From positions 1-59,083 of the IMG/VR virus record IMGVR_UViG_3300042731_000588: DNA of 59,083 nucleotides; one strand, 5' to 3'. The position numbers and the translations under genes are program-made. Below the pieces are notes generated by a model. That model was given only the letters and a program-made list of their open reading frames with translations, was not told the DNA's origin and searched no databases. Shown here one piece after another: positions 51,487 to 59,061 of the stretch; within the stretch, counting starts at the first letter, position 1, and the number at the start of each line of letters is the position of its first letter. The stretch is from a virus.

Positions 51487-51896
51487 TGCTTTCTCGTGAC
51501 TGCTTGTTGTGGATTGAACTTAACGCTAGATGGTTTCTGTTGTTGTTGCTGAGACATAGCATTCAATACTTCCTCTGCACTCGCAACAGATGTGTCAACT
51601 CCAATCCCCAGATTAGAAAGAACTCTTCCCCATGCTGAGGTCTCGCAGTTCTCAATGTATGATGTCTTATTAATCATACTCGCATTACGAAACTCTTGAG
51701 CATGAGCGTCTGCTCTCACTACTCCATCGGTGTCCTCCACCCAAGCGTGTACTACCACAACTTCTTCGTTCAAGGTTTTAATCTCTGAACGTAGTGTCCA
51801 ATTCTTGTACTCTTCTGCGGTGCGGAAGTGTTTAATCTTCTCTTGCACCATAACATAAGGTTTCCCCTTTATGTTAACTGTTTTTAGTTTTGCCAT
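51483..51896 (-). CDS. ERF-like single-strand annealing protein
   Basis: The 137-residue protein contains the typical Y-I-E-N-C-E-T-S-A-W-G-R-V-L-S-N-L-G-I-G segment (about 80-99) followed by S-V-A-S-A-E-E-V, as in ERF/Sak-type annealing proteins and relatives. The C terminus is Gln-rich and disordered. Paired with the YqaJ exonuclease, it would perform Red-type recombination. Confidence 0.65.
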   Translation of the reverse strand: MAKLKTVNIKGKPYVMVQEKIKHFRTAEEYKNWTLRSEIKTLNEEVVVVHAWVEDTDGVVRADAHAQEFRNASMINKTSYIENCETSAWGRVLSNLGIGVDTSVASAEEVLNAMSQQQQQKPSSVKFNPQQAVTRKQ

Positions 51897-52146
51897 AAAT
51901 AACTTCTTCTAGATATTTTGATTCAATGATTTCTTCTAGCACACTATCCCATGCTACGAATACCTTGATTGTATACCCATCGGGTAAAAGTTTGGAGCGG
52001 ATTTTATACTTCTGAATTAGGTCATTTCTTTCTTTGAAGATATGCTCTTTCAGTTGTTCGAAACTAACCAAGACGTTCTTGTCGGTAAGAACTCCTAGGT
52101 CTAGATTCAGATTCCATTTTGCTATTCGTATTGTATGGTTTGCCAT
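51874..52146 (-). CDS. Small protein of 90 aa, function unknown
   Basis: A mixed alpha/beta protein with no recognised motif, first of the recombination/replication run. It overlaps the ERF-like gene by 23 bp. Its mRNA contains CCGCTCCAAAC (51990-52000), complementary to the hairpin flank at 10207-10217. A promoter may lie in the 81-bp gap upstream, where AAGTTAAAAC occurs twice. Confidence 0.5.
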   Translation of the reverse strand: MANHTIRIAKWNLNLDLGVLTDKNVLVSFEQLKEHIFKERNDLIQKYKIRSKLLPDGYTIKVFVAWDSVLEEIIESKYLEEVIYGKTKNS

Positions 52147-52167
52147 TGGTTTTAGGATGCTTATAGC

Positions 52168-52217
52168 AAGTTAAAACATTTAGCAACATCTAGAAGGTTT
52201 TGTTAATAAGTTAAAAC
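52168..52217. repeat. Direct repeat AAGTTAAAAC, 40 bp apart
   Basis: AAGTTAAAAC occurs at 52168-52177 and 52208-52217 in the gap between the recombinase gene and gene 51874. It could be a pair of operator sites or recombinase arm sites. Only two copies are present. Confidence 0.5.
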
Positions 52218-52227
52218 TACTCGCAAT

Positions 52228-53250
52228 TTATTCAAAGATGGAAGCGTAGATATCGTACTGCGATTCCTTGTGGATGTCACTCACCTTTGCATATCTGTTG
52301 GATAAAGTAAGGATGTTGTTGTGTCCACTGAAACTCATCACAGTTTCTAAGTCGATACCATTCTCAATCATCTGCGTAATGAAGGTTGCTCGCACCTTGT
52401 GTGGTGTAATCATCTCGTAGAGTTTAACCTTCTTAGCTTTTACATATCCGTTAGCCATGGGGGTTGTCTTGGTAACGTTCATGTGATAGTCCTCCATAGT
52501 CATAAGGAAGTCCTTAAAGTTATTACGCATAGTACCATCTGTATAACCACGTAGTATTAAGTCGCTATCTGTTTCCATAGACAACAAGATGTTTACTATG
52601 TCGTTCGGTAGCTTAATAGTAACGGGGGCAGACTTGGTCTTTCTGTTTTGATAGGTTAGATAACTAGGATGCGAGTAGTTCCCGAAAGAAATATTCTTTG
52701 AGTATCTGAGCTCCATCAAATCACGTAGCCTCGCAGAAGTGTAGGCACAAAGAAGAAATGTAAGAGCTCCGAGTTGTTGTTGTTTTGTGTACTCATCGCT
52801 CGAACAAACATCCTTTGCGTGTTTCACTGTTTTCTTGAACAGCTCCGTGTTAATCACGGTGGGTATTCCTCTGCTCGCTTTGTACCTAAAGAACTTTTTA
52901 CCTGTCTTTACTCCGAACTCGTCTTCAATGCGAACGAGTACGTGTTTCATGAAGTCAAGTCTGTGCTTGAGAGCGTTCTCGCTAAGGTGTCTTGACTCTT
53001 TCTTGATTCTGATTGCGAGCCGTTCCCATTTAGAGTTACGCTCTTGATACTTCTGTCTGTCTTTCATCGCATCTAATCCAGACAAATCGTAATCGTAGAT
53101 GTTGATGTCTTTACTTGAGAGTATCTCAATCAAGTTTTTCGAGATGCTTCTGTACGTCTTGTTAGTCATCTCGCTTCTGATTTTGCCACGAGTCGTAGAG
53201 TATTCTGACTCTGCGAACTCGTTGATACAAGTGGAAAGTAATTTTTTCAT
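52228..53250 (-). CDS. Tyrosine recombinase/integrase
   Basis: The 340-residue protein has the full catalytic set: R174 in T-S-A-R-L-R-D-L, H284 and R287 in T-P-H-K-V-R-A-T-F, H310 in F-S-G-H, and Y320 in S-N-R-Y. An N-terminal helical core-binding domain spans about 1-125. It could integrate the phage or resolve genome multimers. It has its own promoter (53286-53317) and lies after a terminator, so it is transcribed separately. No repressor and no clear attachment site were found. Confidence 0.9.
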   Translation of the reverse strand: MKKLLSTCINEFAESEYSTTRGKIRSEMTNKTYRSISKNLIEILSSKDINIYDYDLSGLDAMKDRQKYQERNSKWERLAIRIKKESRHLSENALKHRLDFMKHVLVRIEDEFGVKTGKKFFRYKASRGIPTVINTELFKKTVKHAKDVCSSDEYTKQQQLGALTFLLCAYTSARLRDLMELRYSKNISFGNYSHPSYLTYQNRKTKSAPVTIKLPNDIVNILLSMETDSDLILRGYTDGTMRNNFKDFLMTMEDYHMNVTKTTPMANGYVKAKKVKLYEMITPHKVRATFITQMIENGIDLETVMSFSGHNNILTLSNRYAKVSDIHKESQYDIYASIFE

Positions 53251-53285
53251 TCCGTCTTTTATTTAGGGTTAATAATTAATACCCT

Positions 53286-53317
53286 CAAATATATTCAAAT
53301 GTTTTGCAATGTGTCAA
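53286..53317 (-). promoter_or_regulatory. Bacteroidota-type promoter of the recombinase gene
   Basis: On the minus strand TTGACA (53312-53317) is followed by TATATTTG (53286-53293), an exact match to TAnnTTTG, with 18 bp between the two elements. This is the best promoter in the window and sits about 35 bp upstream of the recombinase ATG. Confidence 0.75.
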
Positions 53318-53483
53318 GAACTTCTTGCAACTTTTATCAACTTGTGTGAGTAAGTTTTCTAAACGAAATAGCTTTTCGTCTGGAACTTTTCAGGATACCT
53401 GATAGATTTATGCGAGTCACTCGCTATGAATGAAAAAAAATTTTGCTGCAGCTGCTGGTTCGTCCCATCCAAAAATCTTTGCA

Positions 53484-53521
53484 TAAAAAAAAGGGACGCT
53501 GAAATTAATCAACGTCCCTTT
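53484..53521 (-). terminator. Terminator of the leftward operon that starts with the MoxR-like gene
   Basis: AAAGGGACG and CGTCCCTTT form a perfect 9-bp stem with a 14-nt loop. On the minus strand it is followed by an eight-T run. It lies after gene 53542 and before the recombinase promoter, so it separates the early small-gene operon from the recombinase. Confidence 0.9.
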
Positions 53522-53541
53522 CTTCTGTAGTTTCTACTCGC

Positions 53542-53757
53542 TTAGAATAGCTTTCGCCTTTGCTTTGCGTAGTAGTTCTGTAGATTGTAGTACCTATCCC
53601 AAGTTACCTCGTCTGTGGTGTAGGTCTGTCCTTTCTTTGTACTCTGACTCGTCAAGAAGTTCTCGATATAGTTCTTTGCGTACTCTAATTGGATTACGTT
53701 TTCACAACTCGCTATGACTCTGATAGCCTTTGTGTACTTGTCTAGTTTTGCTTTCAT
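53542..53757 (-). CDS. Small helical protein of 71 aa, function unknown
   Basis: Start 53757 lies one base after the stop of the upstream gene and gives a 71-residue Lys/Tyr-rich helical protein (K-A-K-L-D-K-Y-T-K-A-I-R). A longer start at 53808 would overlap the neighbour by 50 bp. No family recognised. It is the last gene before the terminator. Confidence 0.55.
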   Translation of the reverse strand: MKAKLDKYTKAIRVIASCENVIQLEYAKNYIENFLTSQSTKKGQTYTTDEVTWDRYYNLQNYYAKQRRKLF

Positions 53758-53758
53758 G

Positions 53759-53962
53759 TTACTTAATGTTTTGTAAGTACGAGTCGATTTCCATTTTCTG
53801 ATTCTCATACTTGGTTATTAATGATAGGATACTCTTTCTAAAAGAACTGCTTTGATTCTCGAGTAATTCCTGCTTAAGCATTTTGATTCGCCAATAGCAA
53901 ACCTCTGATTTGTACTTCAAGTAATCGCCTTGATTCTTGAAGTCTTTAATTGTTTTTGACAT
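53759..53962 (-). CDS. Small coiled-coil-like protein of 67 aa
   Basis: A Lys/Glu/Ser-rich helical protein. The start at 53962 gives a 17-bp overlap with the upstream gene; ATG 53974 is also possible and adds four residues. No recognised family. Confidence 0.5.
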   Translation of the reverse strand: MSKTIKDFKNQGDYLKYKSEVCYWRIKMLKQELLENQSSSFRKSILSLITKYENQKMEIDSYLQNIK

Positions 53963-54113
53963 AAGTAAATTCATTTAAGTTTCTTGTGACTTCAACCTCG
54001 TCAAGGTACTCGTCTATCTGTTTACGTAGATGTGTTGGAATAGTCACTTCTTCCACTGCTCCATCTGACCAAATCAATTTTAATAGACAACCTTTAACAA
54101 GTAGTTCGTGCAT
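53946..54113 (-). CDS. Small protein of 55 aa, function unknown
   Basis: ATG at 54113 to TAA at 53946 encodes a 55-residue mixed protein with an acidic C-terminal half (Y-L-D-E-V-E-V-T). It overlaps the next gene by 17 bp and follows the small membrane gene by 17 bp. It is supported by tight packing with its neighbours. Confidence 0.55.
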   Translation of the reverse strand: MHELLVKGCLLKLIWSDGAVEEVTIPTHLRKQIDEYLDEVEVTRNLNEFTYVKNN

Positions 54114-54130
54114 AGCTTAGGGGATTGAGA

Positions 54131-54241
54131 TTAAACAAACAACCAATATACATAATAAAGAACTAAGCCTATGTAAGCGAGACCTAGAACGGCAACCGCA
54201 TAAACGACTGCCGTAGCTAGATAGAGTAAAAACTTCTTCAT
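54131..54241 (-). CDS. Small membrane protein of 36 aa
   Basis: ATG at 54241 overlaps the previous stop by one base (TAATG). The product is one hydrophobic helix (residues about 5-33) after M-K-K. Such tiny early membrane proteins of phages often act on host transport, superinfection or signalling, but no function can be named. Confidence 0.6.
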   Translation of the reverse strand: MKKFLLYLATAVVYAVAVLGLAYIGLVLYYVYWLFV

Positions 54242-54759
54242 TACATATCGTCTTTACATACATCGCATACGTTCATATCTCCGTAGATAACATGATAGTC
54301 TATCGTCTTGGTATCGCATCGCTCGCACCTCACGTAGTCATCGTTGTAGCACTCTTCACAAACAAGTTCTGAACCATGCTCAACTTCTAGGGCTTCATGA
54401 GTTAGTCTATGGCAATGCGAGCAAGTGTACTCGCCAAACACTCCATGCAATGCTTTCAAGTGTGTGCCTTCGTTTTCGTCTTTAACCCACGCTTGATACT
54501 GCTCGAAGTCTTGTTTCAACTGCTCGAACTCCTTAGTCATCTCTTCCAACTTATCGGCATTCAACTTCAACTTGTATTCAAGCATAGTAGTTACCTCACG
54601 ATAGTAGTGTTCGACTTTGTCATAGACCTCGTTGAAGTCTTGCTGACTCGCATCGTCATATCTAGTATCACCATTAGGTTCTACGATTAGTGTTCCATTG
54701 ATTTGTGCATCCGCTAGGTCTGCAATAAACTCCATTTCTTGTGGCAATAATTGTCTCAT
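54241..54759 (-). CDS. Zinc-ribbon protein with N-terminal coiled coil
   Basis: The 172-residue protein has a helical/coiled-coil N-terminal part (about 45-100, E-x-x-L-K-Q-D-F-E-Q) and a Cys-rich C terminus with four C-x-x-C pairs (C-S-H-C, C-E-E-C, C-E-R-C, C-D-V-C, about 112-169) plus His residues, giving two or more zinc-binding knuckles of treble-clef or LIM type. It is probably a protein- or nucleic-acid-binding adaptor in the early operon. The partner is unknown. Confidence 0.65.
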   Translation of the reverse strand: MRQLLPQEMEFIADLADAQINGTLIVEPNGDTRYDDASQQDFNEVYDKVEHYYREVTTMLEYKLKLNADKLEEMTKEFEQLKQDFEQYQAWVKDENEGTHLKALHGVFGEYTCSHCHRLTHEALEVEHGSELVCEECYNDDYVRCERCDTKTIDYHVIYGDMNVCDVCKDDM

Positions 54760-54761
54760 AA

Positions 54762-55031
54762 CTATTCTTCTGTTTTATCTGCGTACTCGCACGCTTGGTT
54801 ATATAAATTTCTATCTACGTTTTCGACAAAGTCGACAAAGCTATTGAACCACTCTAATACTTGAGTTAGTTTCTCTGATTCGTTAGCTATCTCAATAGCC
54901 TCATCAATGTTGTCTATTGATGCTTGTATCTCTGCACCATCTGATGCTAGATGGATTTCCCATCTGCCATCTTGTAACATCTCGAAGTCCTCCTTGAGAA
55001 CTCGCAAGATTTGTAGTAGTCTTTCATTCAT
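54762..55031 (-). CDS. Small acidic helical protein of 89 aa
   Basis: An acidic, Glu/Asp/Asn-rich helical protein with an AT-rich leader (TTATTATG at the start). No family recognised. It is followed two bases later by the zinc-ribbon gene. Confidence 0.55.
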   Translation of the reverse strand: MNERLLQILRVLKEDFEMLQDGRWEIHLASDGAEIQASIDNIDEAIEIANESEKLTQVLEWFNSFVDFVENVDRNLYNQACEYADKTEE

Positions 55032-55055
55032 AATAATTTACTTTTTAATTAGTGA

Positions 55056-55388
55056 TTAATCCCAATATCCTATTGGCTCATAGTTCGGTTCGAAATTGAA
55101 AAACTTTAGAGCATCCTCTACGTTTTTAACTCGCTCATAATGCATTCCATTTGTCAACTTCCACGCATAAATTAACAACCCATCATCGGGGTCATTAACG
55201 ATAGTGAAAGTACACTCCATGATTCGTCTGCCTTGTGAATGAAGATTGAACTTCGGTAGGTAGAATGGTTTGTCATGACCCACTGCTTGTGGGAATGCGT
55301 TTGCAAACACTTCTTTGTTTCTGTTTGCGTAACTGAATTGGTTTGCGATAGTCATGCTATCTAGTCGGATTCTTTCTGACTTGTTCAT
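55056..55388 (-). CDS. Protein of 110 aa, function unknown
   Basis: A mixed, soluble protein with many aromatic residues (F-Y-L-P-K-F-N-L, L-L-I-Y-A-W-K-L) and a Y-W-D C terminus. It overlaps the upstream small membrane gene by 4 bp. I do not recognise the family. Confidence 0.55.
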   Translation of the reverse strand: MNKSERIRLDSMTIANQFSYANRNKEVFANAFPQAVGHDKPFYLPKFNLHSQGRRIMECTFTIVNDPDDGLLIYAWKLTNGMHYERVKNVEDALKFFNFEPNYEPIGYWD

Positions 55389-55513
55389 AATAATTGATTT
55401 AAAAGATTAATAATAAATAGGGTTAACGCTATCATTCCGATAGCAAACACAACTTGATAGCTATGTTCATTTCGTCTAGGGTTTCTCCCTTGATTGCTTC
55501 TGTATTGTCTCAT
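55385..55513 (-). CDS. Small membrane protein of 42 aa
   Basis: ATG at 55513 to TGA at 55385 encodes a basic Arg/Asn/Gln-rich N terminus (1-19) and one hydrophobic helix (21-38, V-V-F-A-I-G-M-I-A-L-T-L-F-I-I-N). It overlaps genes on both sides (3-4 bp each), a strong sign of real, coupled translation, and fills a gap of 120 bp. Confidence 0.65.
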   Translation of the reverse strand: MRQYRSNQGRNPRRNEHSYQVVFAIGMIALTLFIINLLNQLL

Positions 55514-55692
55514 AGTATTTCGATTTCTATTTCACGTACTGATTCTGATTCATTGAACTCGGCTATCGTCTGATAGTCGGTGTCAAAGTATTCGTTATGT
55601 TCTTTGATGAGTTTTCGTACATCACCGAAGTCCATCCCGTAGATTGATACACTCGCATCATCTGTCTCATGGTAGTTAAATAATATCATCAT
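55510..55692 (-). CDS. Small acidic protein of 60 aa
   Basis: An acidic protein, linked by a 4-bp overlap (ATGA) to the preceding gene and by overlap to the small membrane gene. It has no recognised motif. Confidence 0.5.
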   Translation of the reverse strand: MMILFNYHETDDASVSIYGMDFGDVRKLIKEHNEYFDTDYQTIAEFNESESVREIEIEIL

Positions 55693-55868
55693 AGGAACTC
55701 GGATATAAAGATTAGTCTTGTTTTTTCTAGACCATGAGATACGCTATCAAATACTAGTTCTTCATCGTAGTACTCAATTCTGTATTCATCGTATTCGTAA
55801 CGAAAGAACTCAACGTCCGTTTCGTCATCCATAGTAGCTATGATTCTTTTTAAGTCTTTTACTTTCAT
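55689..55868 (-). CDS. Small acidic protein of 59 aa
   Basis: I prefer ATG 55868 (M-K-V-K-D-L-K-R-I-I-A) over ATG 55928, which would overlap the VWA gene. The product is acidic and Tyr-rich with D-E-T-D-V-E-F-F. A short hairpin (CTCCGC / GCGGGG, loop of 9) lies in the gap between the VWA gene and this start. No family recognised. Confidence 0.5.
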   Translation of the reverse strand: MKVKDLKRIIATMDDETDVEFFRYEYDEYRIEYYDEELVFDSVSHGLEKTRLIFISEFL

Positions 55869-55914
55869 GTGATTGAATTTGTGCCCCGCATAAAAACAGC
55901 GGAGCTGATTATAC

Positions 55915-57876
55915 TTATGCGAGTACACTCGCTACTTTAGTTCGCACTACCTGTGAAAACTTCTTGACTACCTGTTTTCTTAGCACTGCTGAATCTAGAT
56001 TGTTTCGGTAGATGTCATCGAACGATGCCTCTGCCCACTCGTCAAAGAACTGATTGCCTCGACTTCCGTAGTCGGTACCCACTCCGATTTGAATCGGAAA
56101 GAAGTTCTTCGATTTAGCGTAGCGAACTGAATATTTCAAATAGTCTCTATCGCTTGGCTCACCATCCGAGATGCAAACGAGAATGCATGGCTCTTGAGTA
56201 TGCGAGCGAACATGGTCAACTAGACTAACGATTTGGTGTCCATCGTCATTGGCTCCACCTGCGACCATACCTCCAAAACGCTTTCTAAACTCGCCTTTCA
56301 GTTTTGGCGAGTAGAACTCCTCGGTGCGATGGTCTGAACCTAAACTTCTAAGACCATACATCCAAAGGTCAACGTTTGGCGAGTTACGAAACGTCTGATA
56401 GAATAACATAGCGAAGTCTCTCGCTATCTCTATCTTCTCGTCACCCATTGAACCCGATTGGTCAATGAGGATTACAAGATTGAGTTTCTCTTGAGTCATG
56501 CGAGGCTTGCGAGCGAATACGTCTTGTCTTCCGATGTGTGCCCCGACTACGTTTTTGATACGACCACTTCGCTGATTTCGAACGATACGATTGCGAGTCT
56601 CGAACTGCAATGCCATCGCTTGCTTAAGCGTACCCATCAAAGGCTTTATAGCGTTATGGTGTTCCTCGAATTTCTCGCTTGGTAAGTATCTGCTATACCC
56701 ATCGTCAACGATTGGCTTGCAAATATGACCTTCGCACTTCACGAATGAACCACGCTCTGTGATTTCATCGAAATTGTGATTCTTAGATAACTCTGCGAAG
56801 TTTCTCGCATCGTCATCGCTTCGAGCGTCTAGAGTCTCGTTAAGGCTATTACCTCTACCGAATGGATTGAATTGAGTCTCTTTCGCTTCCTCCATTTGCT
56901 CTCTCGATTCTATGATGGTTTTCTCTAACTCTTCGATTTCTTTTTGAGCGTTCTCATGGATTTCGTTCTGCTCCGCATACGAGTCTGCCTCGCTCATCTC
57001 CGTATCTCTATCATCACGAACTTTCCATCTCTTGTCGCTCGCATCTGACATCTTCTTCTCTGCTTCCTTAGCTTTCTCTTTAGCCTCTTGTGAAACTTGC
57101 TCTGCTGACTTGCCATCTCCCATTGGTAAAACCTTGATGATATCTAGGCTTGCTTGTAGGATGTGCTCGTAGTCTTTCTTAGCAGTTAGTCTCGTCTTGT
57201 TGTAGAGCGTATCGATTCGCTCGCATACGAACTCGTAGAAGTCTTGCTGAGCATCGATAAGTTCTTGCGGTATTGACGATGGATAGCGAACGATGTATAG
57301 CAGTAGTACTAGAGCGTTCTGAATTTCACCTTGGGGATTGAAGTCAACCACCTTAGAGAAGTAACGTCTCTTTACTAAAGCTAAATCATCTGCAACCCCT
57401 CCGAACTTCTTGATTAGATTAGTCTCGATACGCTCGTCTTCTAGGATGTTTGCGATGTCTAAGAAGACTTGAGTATTGGTAAGATTCACCTCATCACGTG
57501 TAAGGCTCTTCTCCCATCGTTTCTTGGCTTGTTGGCAAGTGTACATGATGTGTGCTAGTTCATGGCTTGCTAAGCCTTTAGCGATGTCTACTTTCTGCTC
57601 GAGCGTAAAGTTATTATCGTGGATGTAGTCAAGACCTACCCAAATGCTTTTTAAGTCCGTATACGAGCCGTTCGCATCGAAGTTAATAGGCACTCTTGGA
57701 TAGCCTAGAGAAACGGCTCTGTGTCGCATCTGTGAATAAATGAGTTTCAATGCCTCATCTACCCCTCCGATAGACTTGCCTCTTAGTACAAATTCTGTGG
57801 TTCCTTTTGACCACTTGATAGACTTCTTGTTTCTAGTTATGAAGTCTCTACTTCTGTTGTTGATTACGTCTTTCAT
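55915..57876 (-). CDS. VWA-domain protein with HExxH metallopeptidase-like motif (CobT-like)
   Basis: The 653-residue protein contains H-E-L-A-H (105-109) with a downstream N-I-L-E-D-E-R-I-E (143-151), the pattern of zinc metallopeptidase-like domains fused to VWA. A charged helical region follows (about 250-335). The C-terminal VWA domain has the MIDAS motif D-Q-S-G-S (472-476). Such proteins work with MoxR/CobS-type AAA+ ATPases, and one is encoded directly upstream (21-bp gap). Together they could act as a metal-dependent remodelling or chaperone machine. Target unknown. Confidence 0.8.
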   Translation of the reverse strand: MKDVINNRSRDFITRNKKSIKWSKGTTEFVLRGKSIGGVDEALKLIYSQMRHRAVSLGYPRVPINFDANGSYTDLKSIWVGLDYIHDNNFTLEQKVDIAKGLASHELAHIMYTCQQAKKRWEKSLTRDEVNLTNTQVFLDIANILEDERIETNLIKKFGGVADDLALVKRRYFSKVVDFNPQGEIQNALVLLLYIVRYPSSIPQELIDAQQDFYEFVCERIDTLYNKTRLTAKKDYEHILQASLDIIKVLPMGDGKSAEQVSQEAKEKAKEAEKKMSDASDKRWKVRDDRDTEMSEADSYAEQNEIHENAQKEIEELEKTIIESREQMEEAKETQFNPFGRGNSLNETLDARSDDDARNFAELSKNHNFDEITERGSFVKCEGHICKPIVDDGYSRYLPSEKFEEHHNAIKPLMGTLKQAMALQFETRNRIVRNQRSGRIKNVVGAHIGRQDVFARKPRMTQEKLNLVILIDQSGSMGDEKIEIARDFAMLFYQTFRNSPNVDLWMYGLRSLGSDHRTEEFYSPKLKGEFRKRFGGMVAGGANDDGHQIVSLVDHVRSHTQEPCILVCISDGEPSDRDYLKYSVRYAKSKNFFPIQIGVGTDYGSRGNQFFDEWAEASFDDIYRNNLDSAVLRKQVVKKFSQVVRTKVASVLA

Positions 57877-57897
57877 CTCGTAAAATATTTAGGTTAA

Positions 57898-59061
57898 TTA
57901 TTGAGTTCTGATTAAGTCACGAATAGACATCTGCTCATCGATTTGGAACCCTCCGATAAATGCATTTTCTAATGCATCCTCGAGCGAGAACCCGAACGCT
58001 ATCTGCTCGCTCGCTATGAATAGTTCCCGAAGTGACACTGAACGAGTCAAGTCTCCACTAGAGGCTTGTTGACGTATCGTCTTAGCGATACCCGTAATGC
58101 GAGTAGCATCTGCCTTGCTGATACCATCACGTCTCGTTAGGATGTCAACTTCTACGTCTTGTGGTGCATAGTCGATGTTAATCACATAGAAACGATTCCT
58201 AAATGCCTCATCCATCACTTGAGTACCCGTAAAGTTCGCTCCCTCATTTGCCGTAGCAATTAGGAACGCCTCGCATGGTACGTCTTCACCATGGGGATTG
58301 ATAAGGACTCGTCTATGGTCTAATAAAGGGAACAAGATGTTATTTGCTCCTACTGGTGAACGAGACACTTCGTCTAGTAGAACTATCTGCTCTTGTGCTA
58401 TAGCCTCGCTAAACTTAGATGGCTCAAATGAAGTATTGCCGTCTTTCAGTTCACGTTTACCAATGAATCCCTCGCTCGCATCTTCCATTGCCGAGCAGTC
58501 AACCGAATAAACTCCTAGACCTAACCTTGAGCCAATGACTCGTACTAGGTCTGTTTTACCCGTTCCACTCGCTCCCGTTAAAAGGATTGGCTTGTTGGTC
58601 TTAAAGGCAAATAAAATCTGCTTCCATACCTCGTCTGATACGTAGTAGCCGTCATGCTCTACGCTTGGCTTAGCGTACTTCTGAATAGCCTCTTGGATGT
58701 TGCTCGCATCAATTACACTAGAGCCTCGTCTTGGCTTGTCTGCTGATAGCTGAACGTTATCCATTGCCGAGCGTATCTCTGCTTGGATGATATCCCGTAG
58801 GGATGACACATCAAACGTAGGTGTAGCCGTAGGCTTTAGTGCTTTAGGCTTGCTCGCTTTGACTTGGGGATTGGTATCTATCTGCCCTAATGAATTACCA
58901 TCATGGTCATAGACACTAATGCCATTACGTAGTAGCTTCTTTACTCCCTCTTTCATAGAGATGCGAGTAGTAAATAAACCATGTGCCTCTAAGGCACTTT
59001 TGATTGAGTCATGTTGAACTCTTGAACCATTGATTTCGGTGTAAATAATAATTGCTTTCAT
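57898..59061 (-). CDS. MoxR/CobS-like AAA+ ATPase
   Basis: The 387-residue protein has Walker A G-A-S-G-T-G-K-T (163-170), Walker B V-L-L-D-E (227-231), sensor 1 A-T-A-N (269-272) and arginine residues in D-E-A-F-R-N-R-F (284-291). An N-terminal region of about 130 residues precedes the AAA core. It is paired with the VWA/HExxH gene, as in MoxR-VWA systems. Its leader closely matches that of gene 164-397. If the window is circular, genes 397-164 and 145-5 lie just upstream in the same operon. Confidence 0.85.
   Translation of the reverse strand: MKAIIIYTEINGSRVQHDSIKSALEAHGLFTTRISMKEGVKKLLRNGISVYDHDGNSLGQIDTNPQVKASKPKALKPTATPTFDVSSLRDIIQAEIRSAMDNVQLSADKPRRGSSVIDASNIQEAIQKYAKPSVEHDGYYVSDEVWKQILFAFKTNKPILLTGASGTGKTDLVRVIGSRLGLGVYSVDCSAMEDASEGFIGKRELKDGNTSFEPSKFSEAIAQEQIVLLDEVSRSPVGANNILFPLLDHRRVLINPHGEDVPCEAFLIATANEGANFTGTQVMDEAFRNRFYVINIDYAPQDVEVDILTRRDGISKADATRITGIAKTIRQQASSGDLTRSVSLRELFIASEQIAFGFSLEDALENAFIGGFQIDEQMSIRDLIRTQ

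Noticed and set aside
52147-53541. Attachment site for the recombinase
   Set aside because: No tRNA-like sequence or inverted core sites could be recognised around the gene; the AAGTTAAAAC pair alone is not enough.
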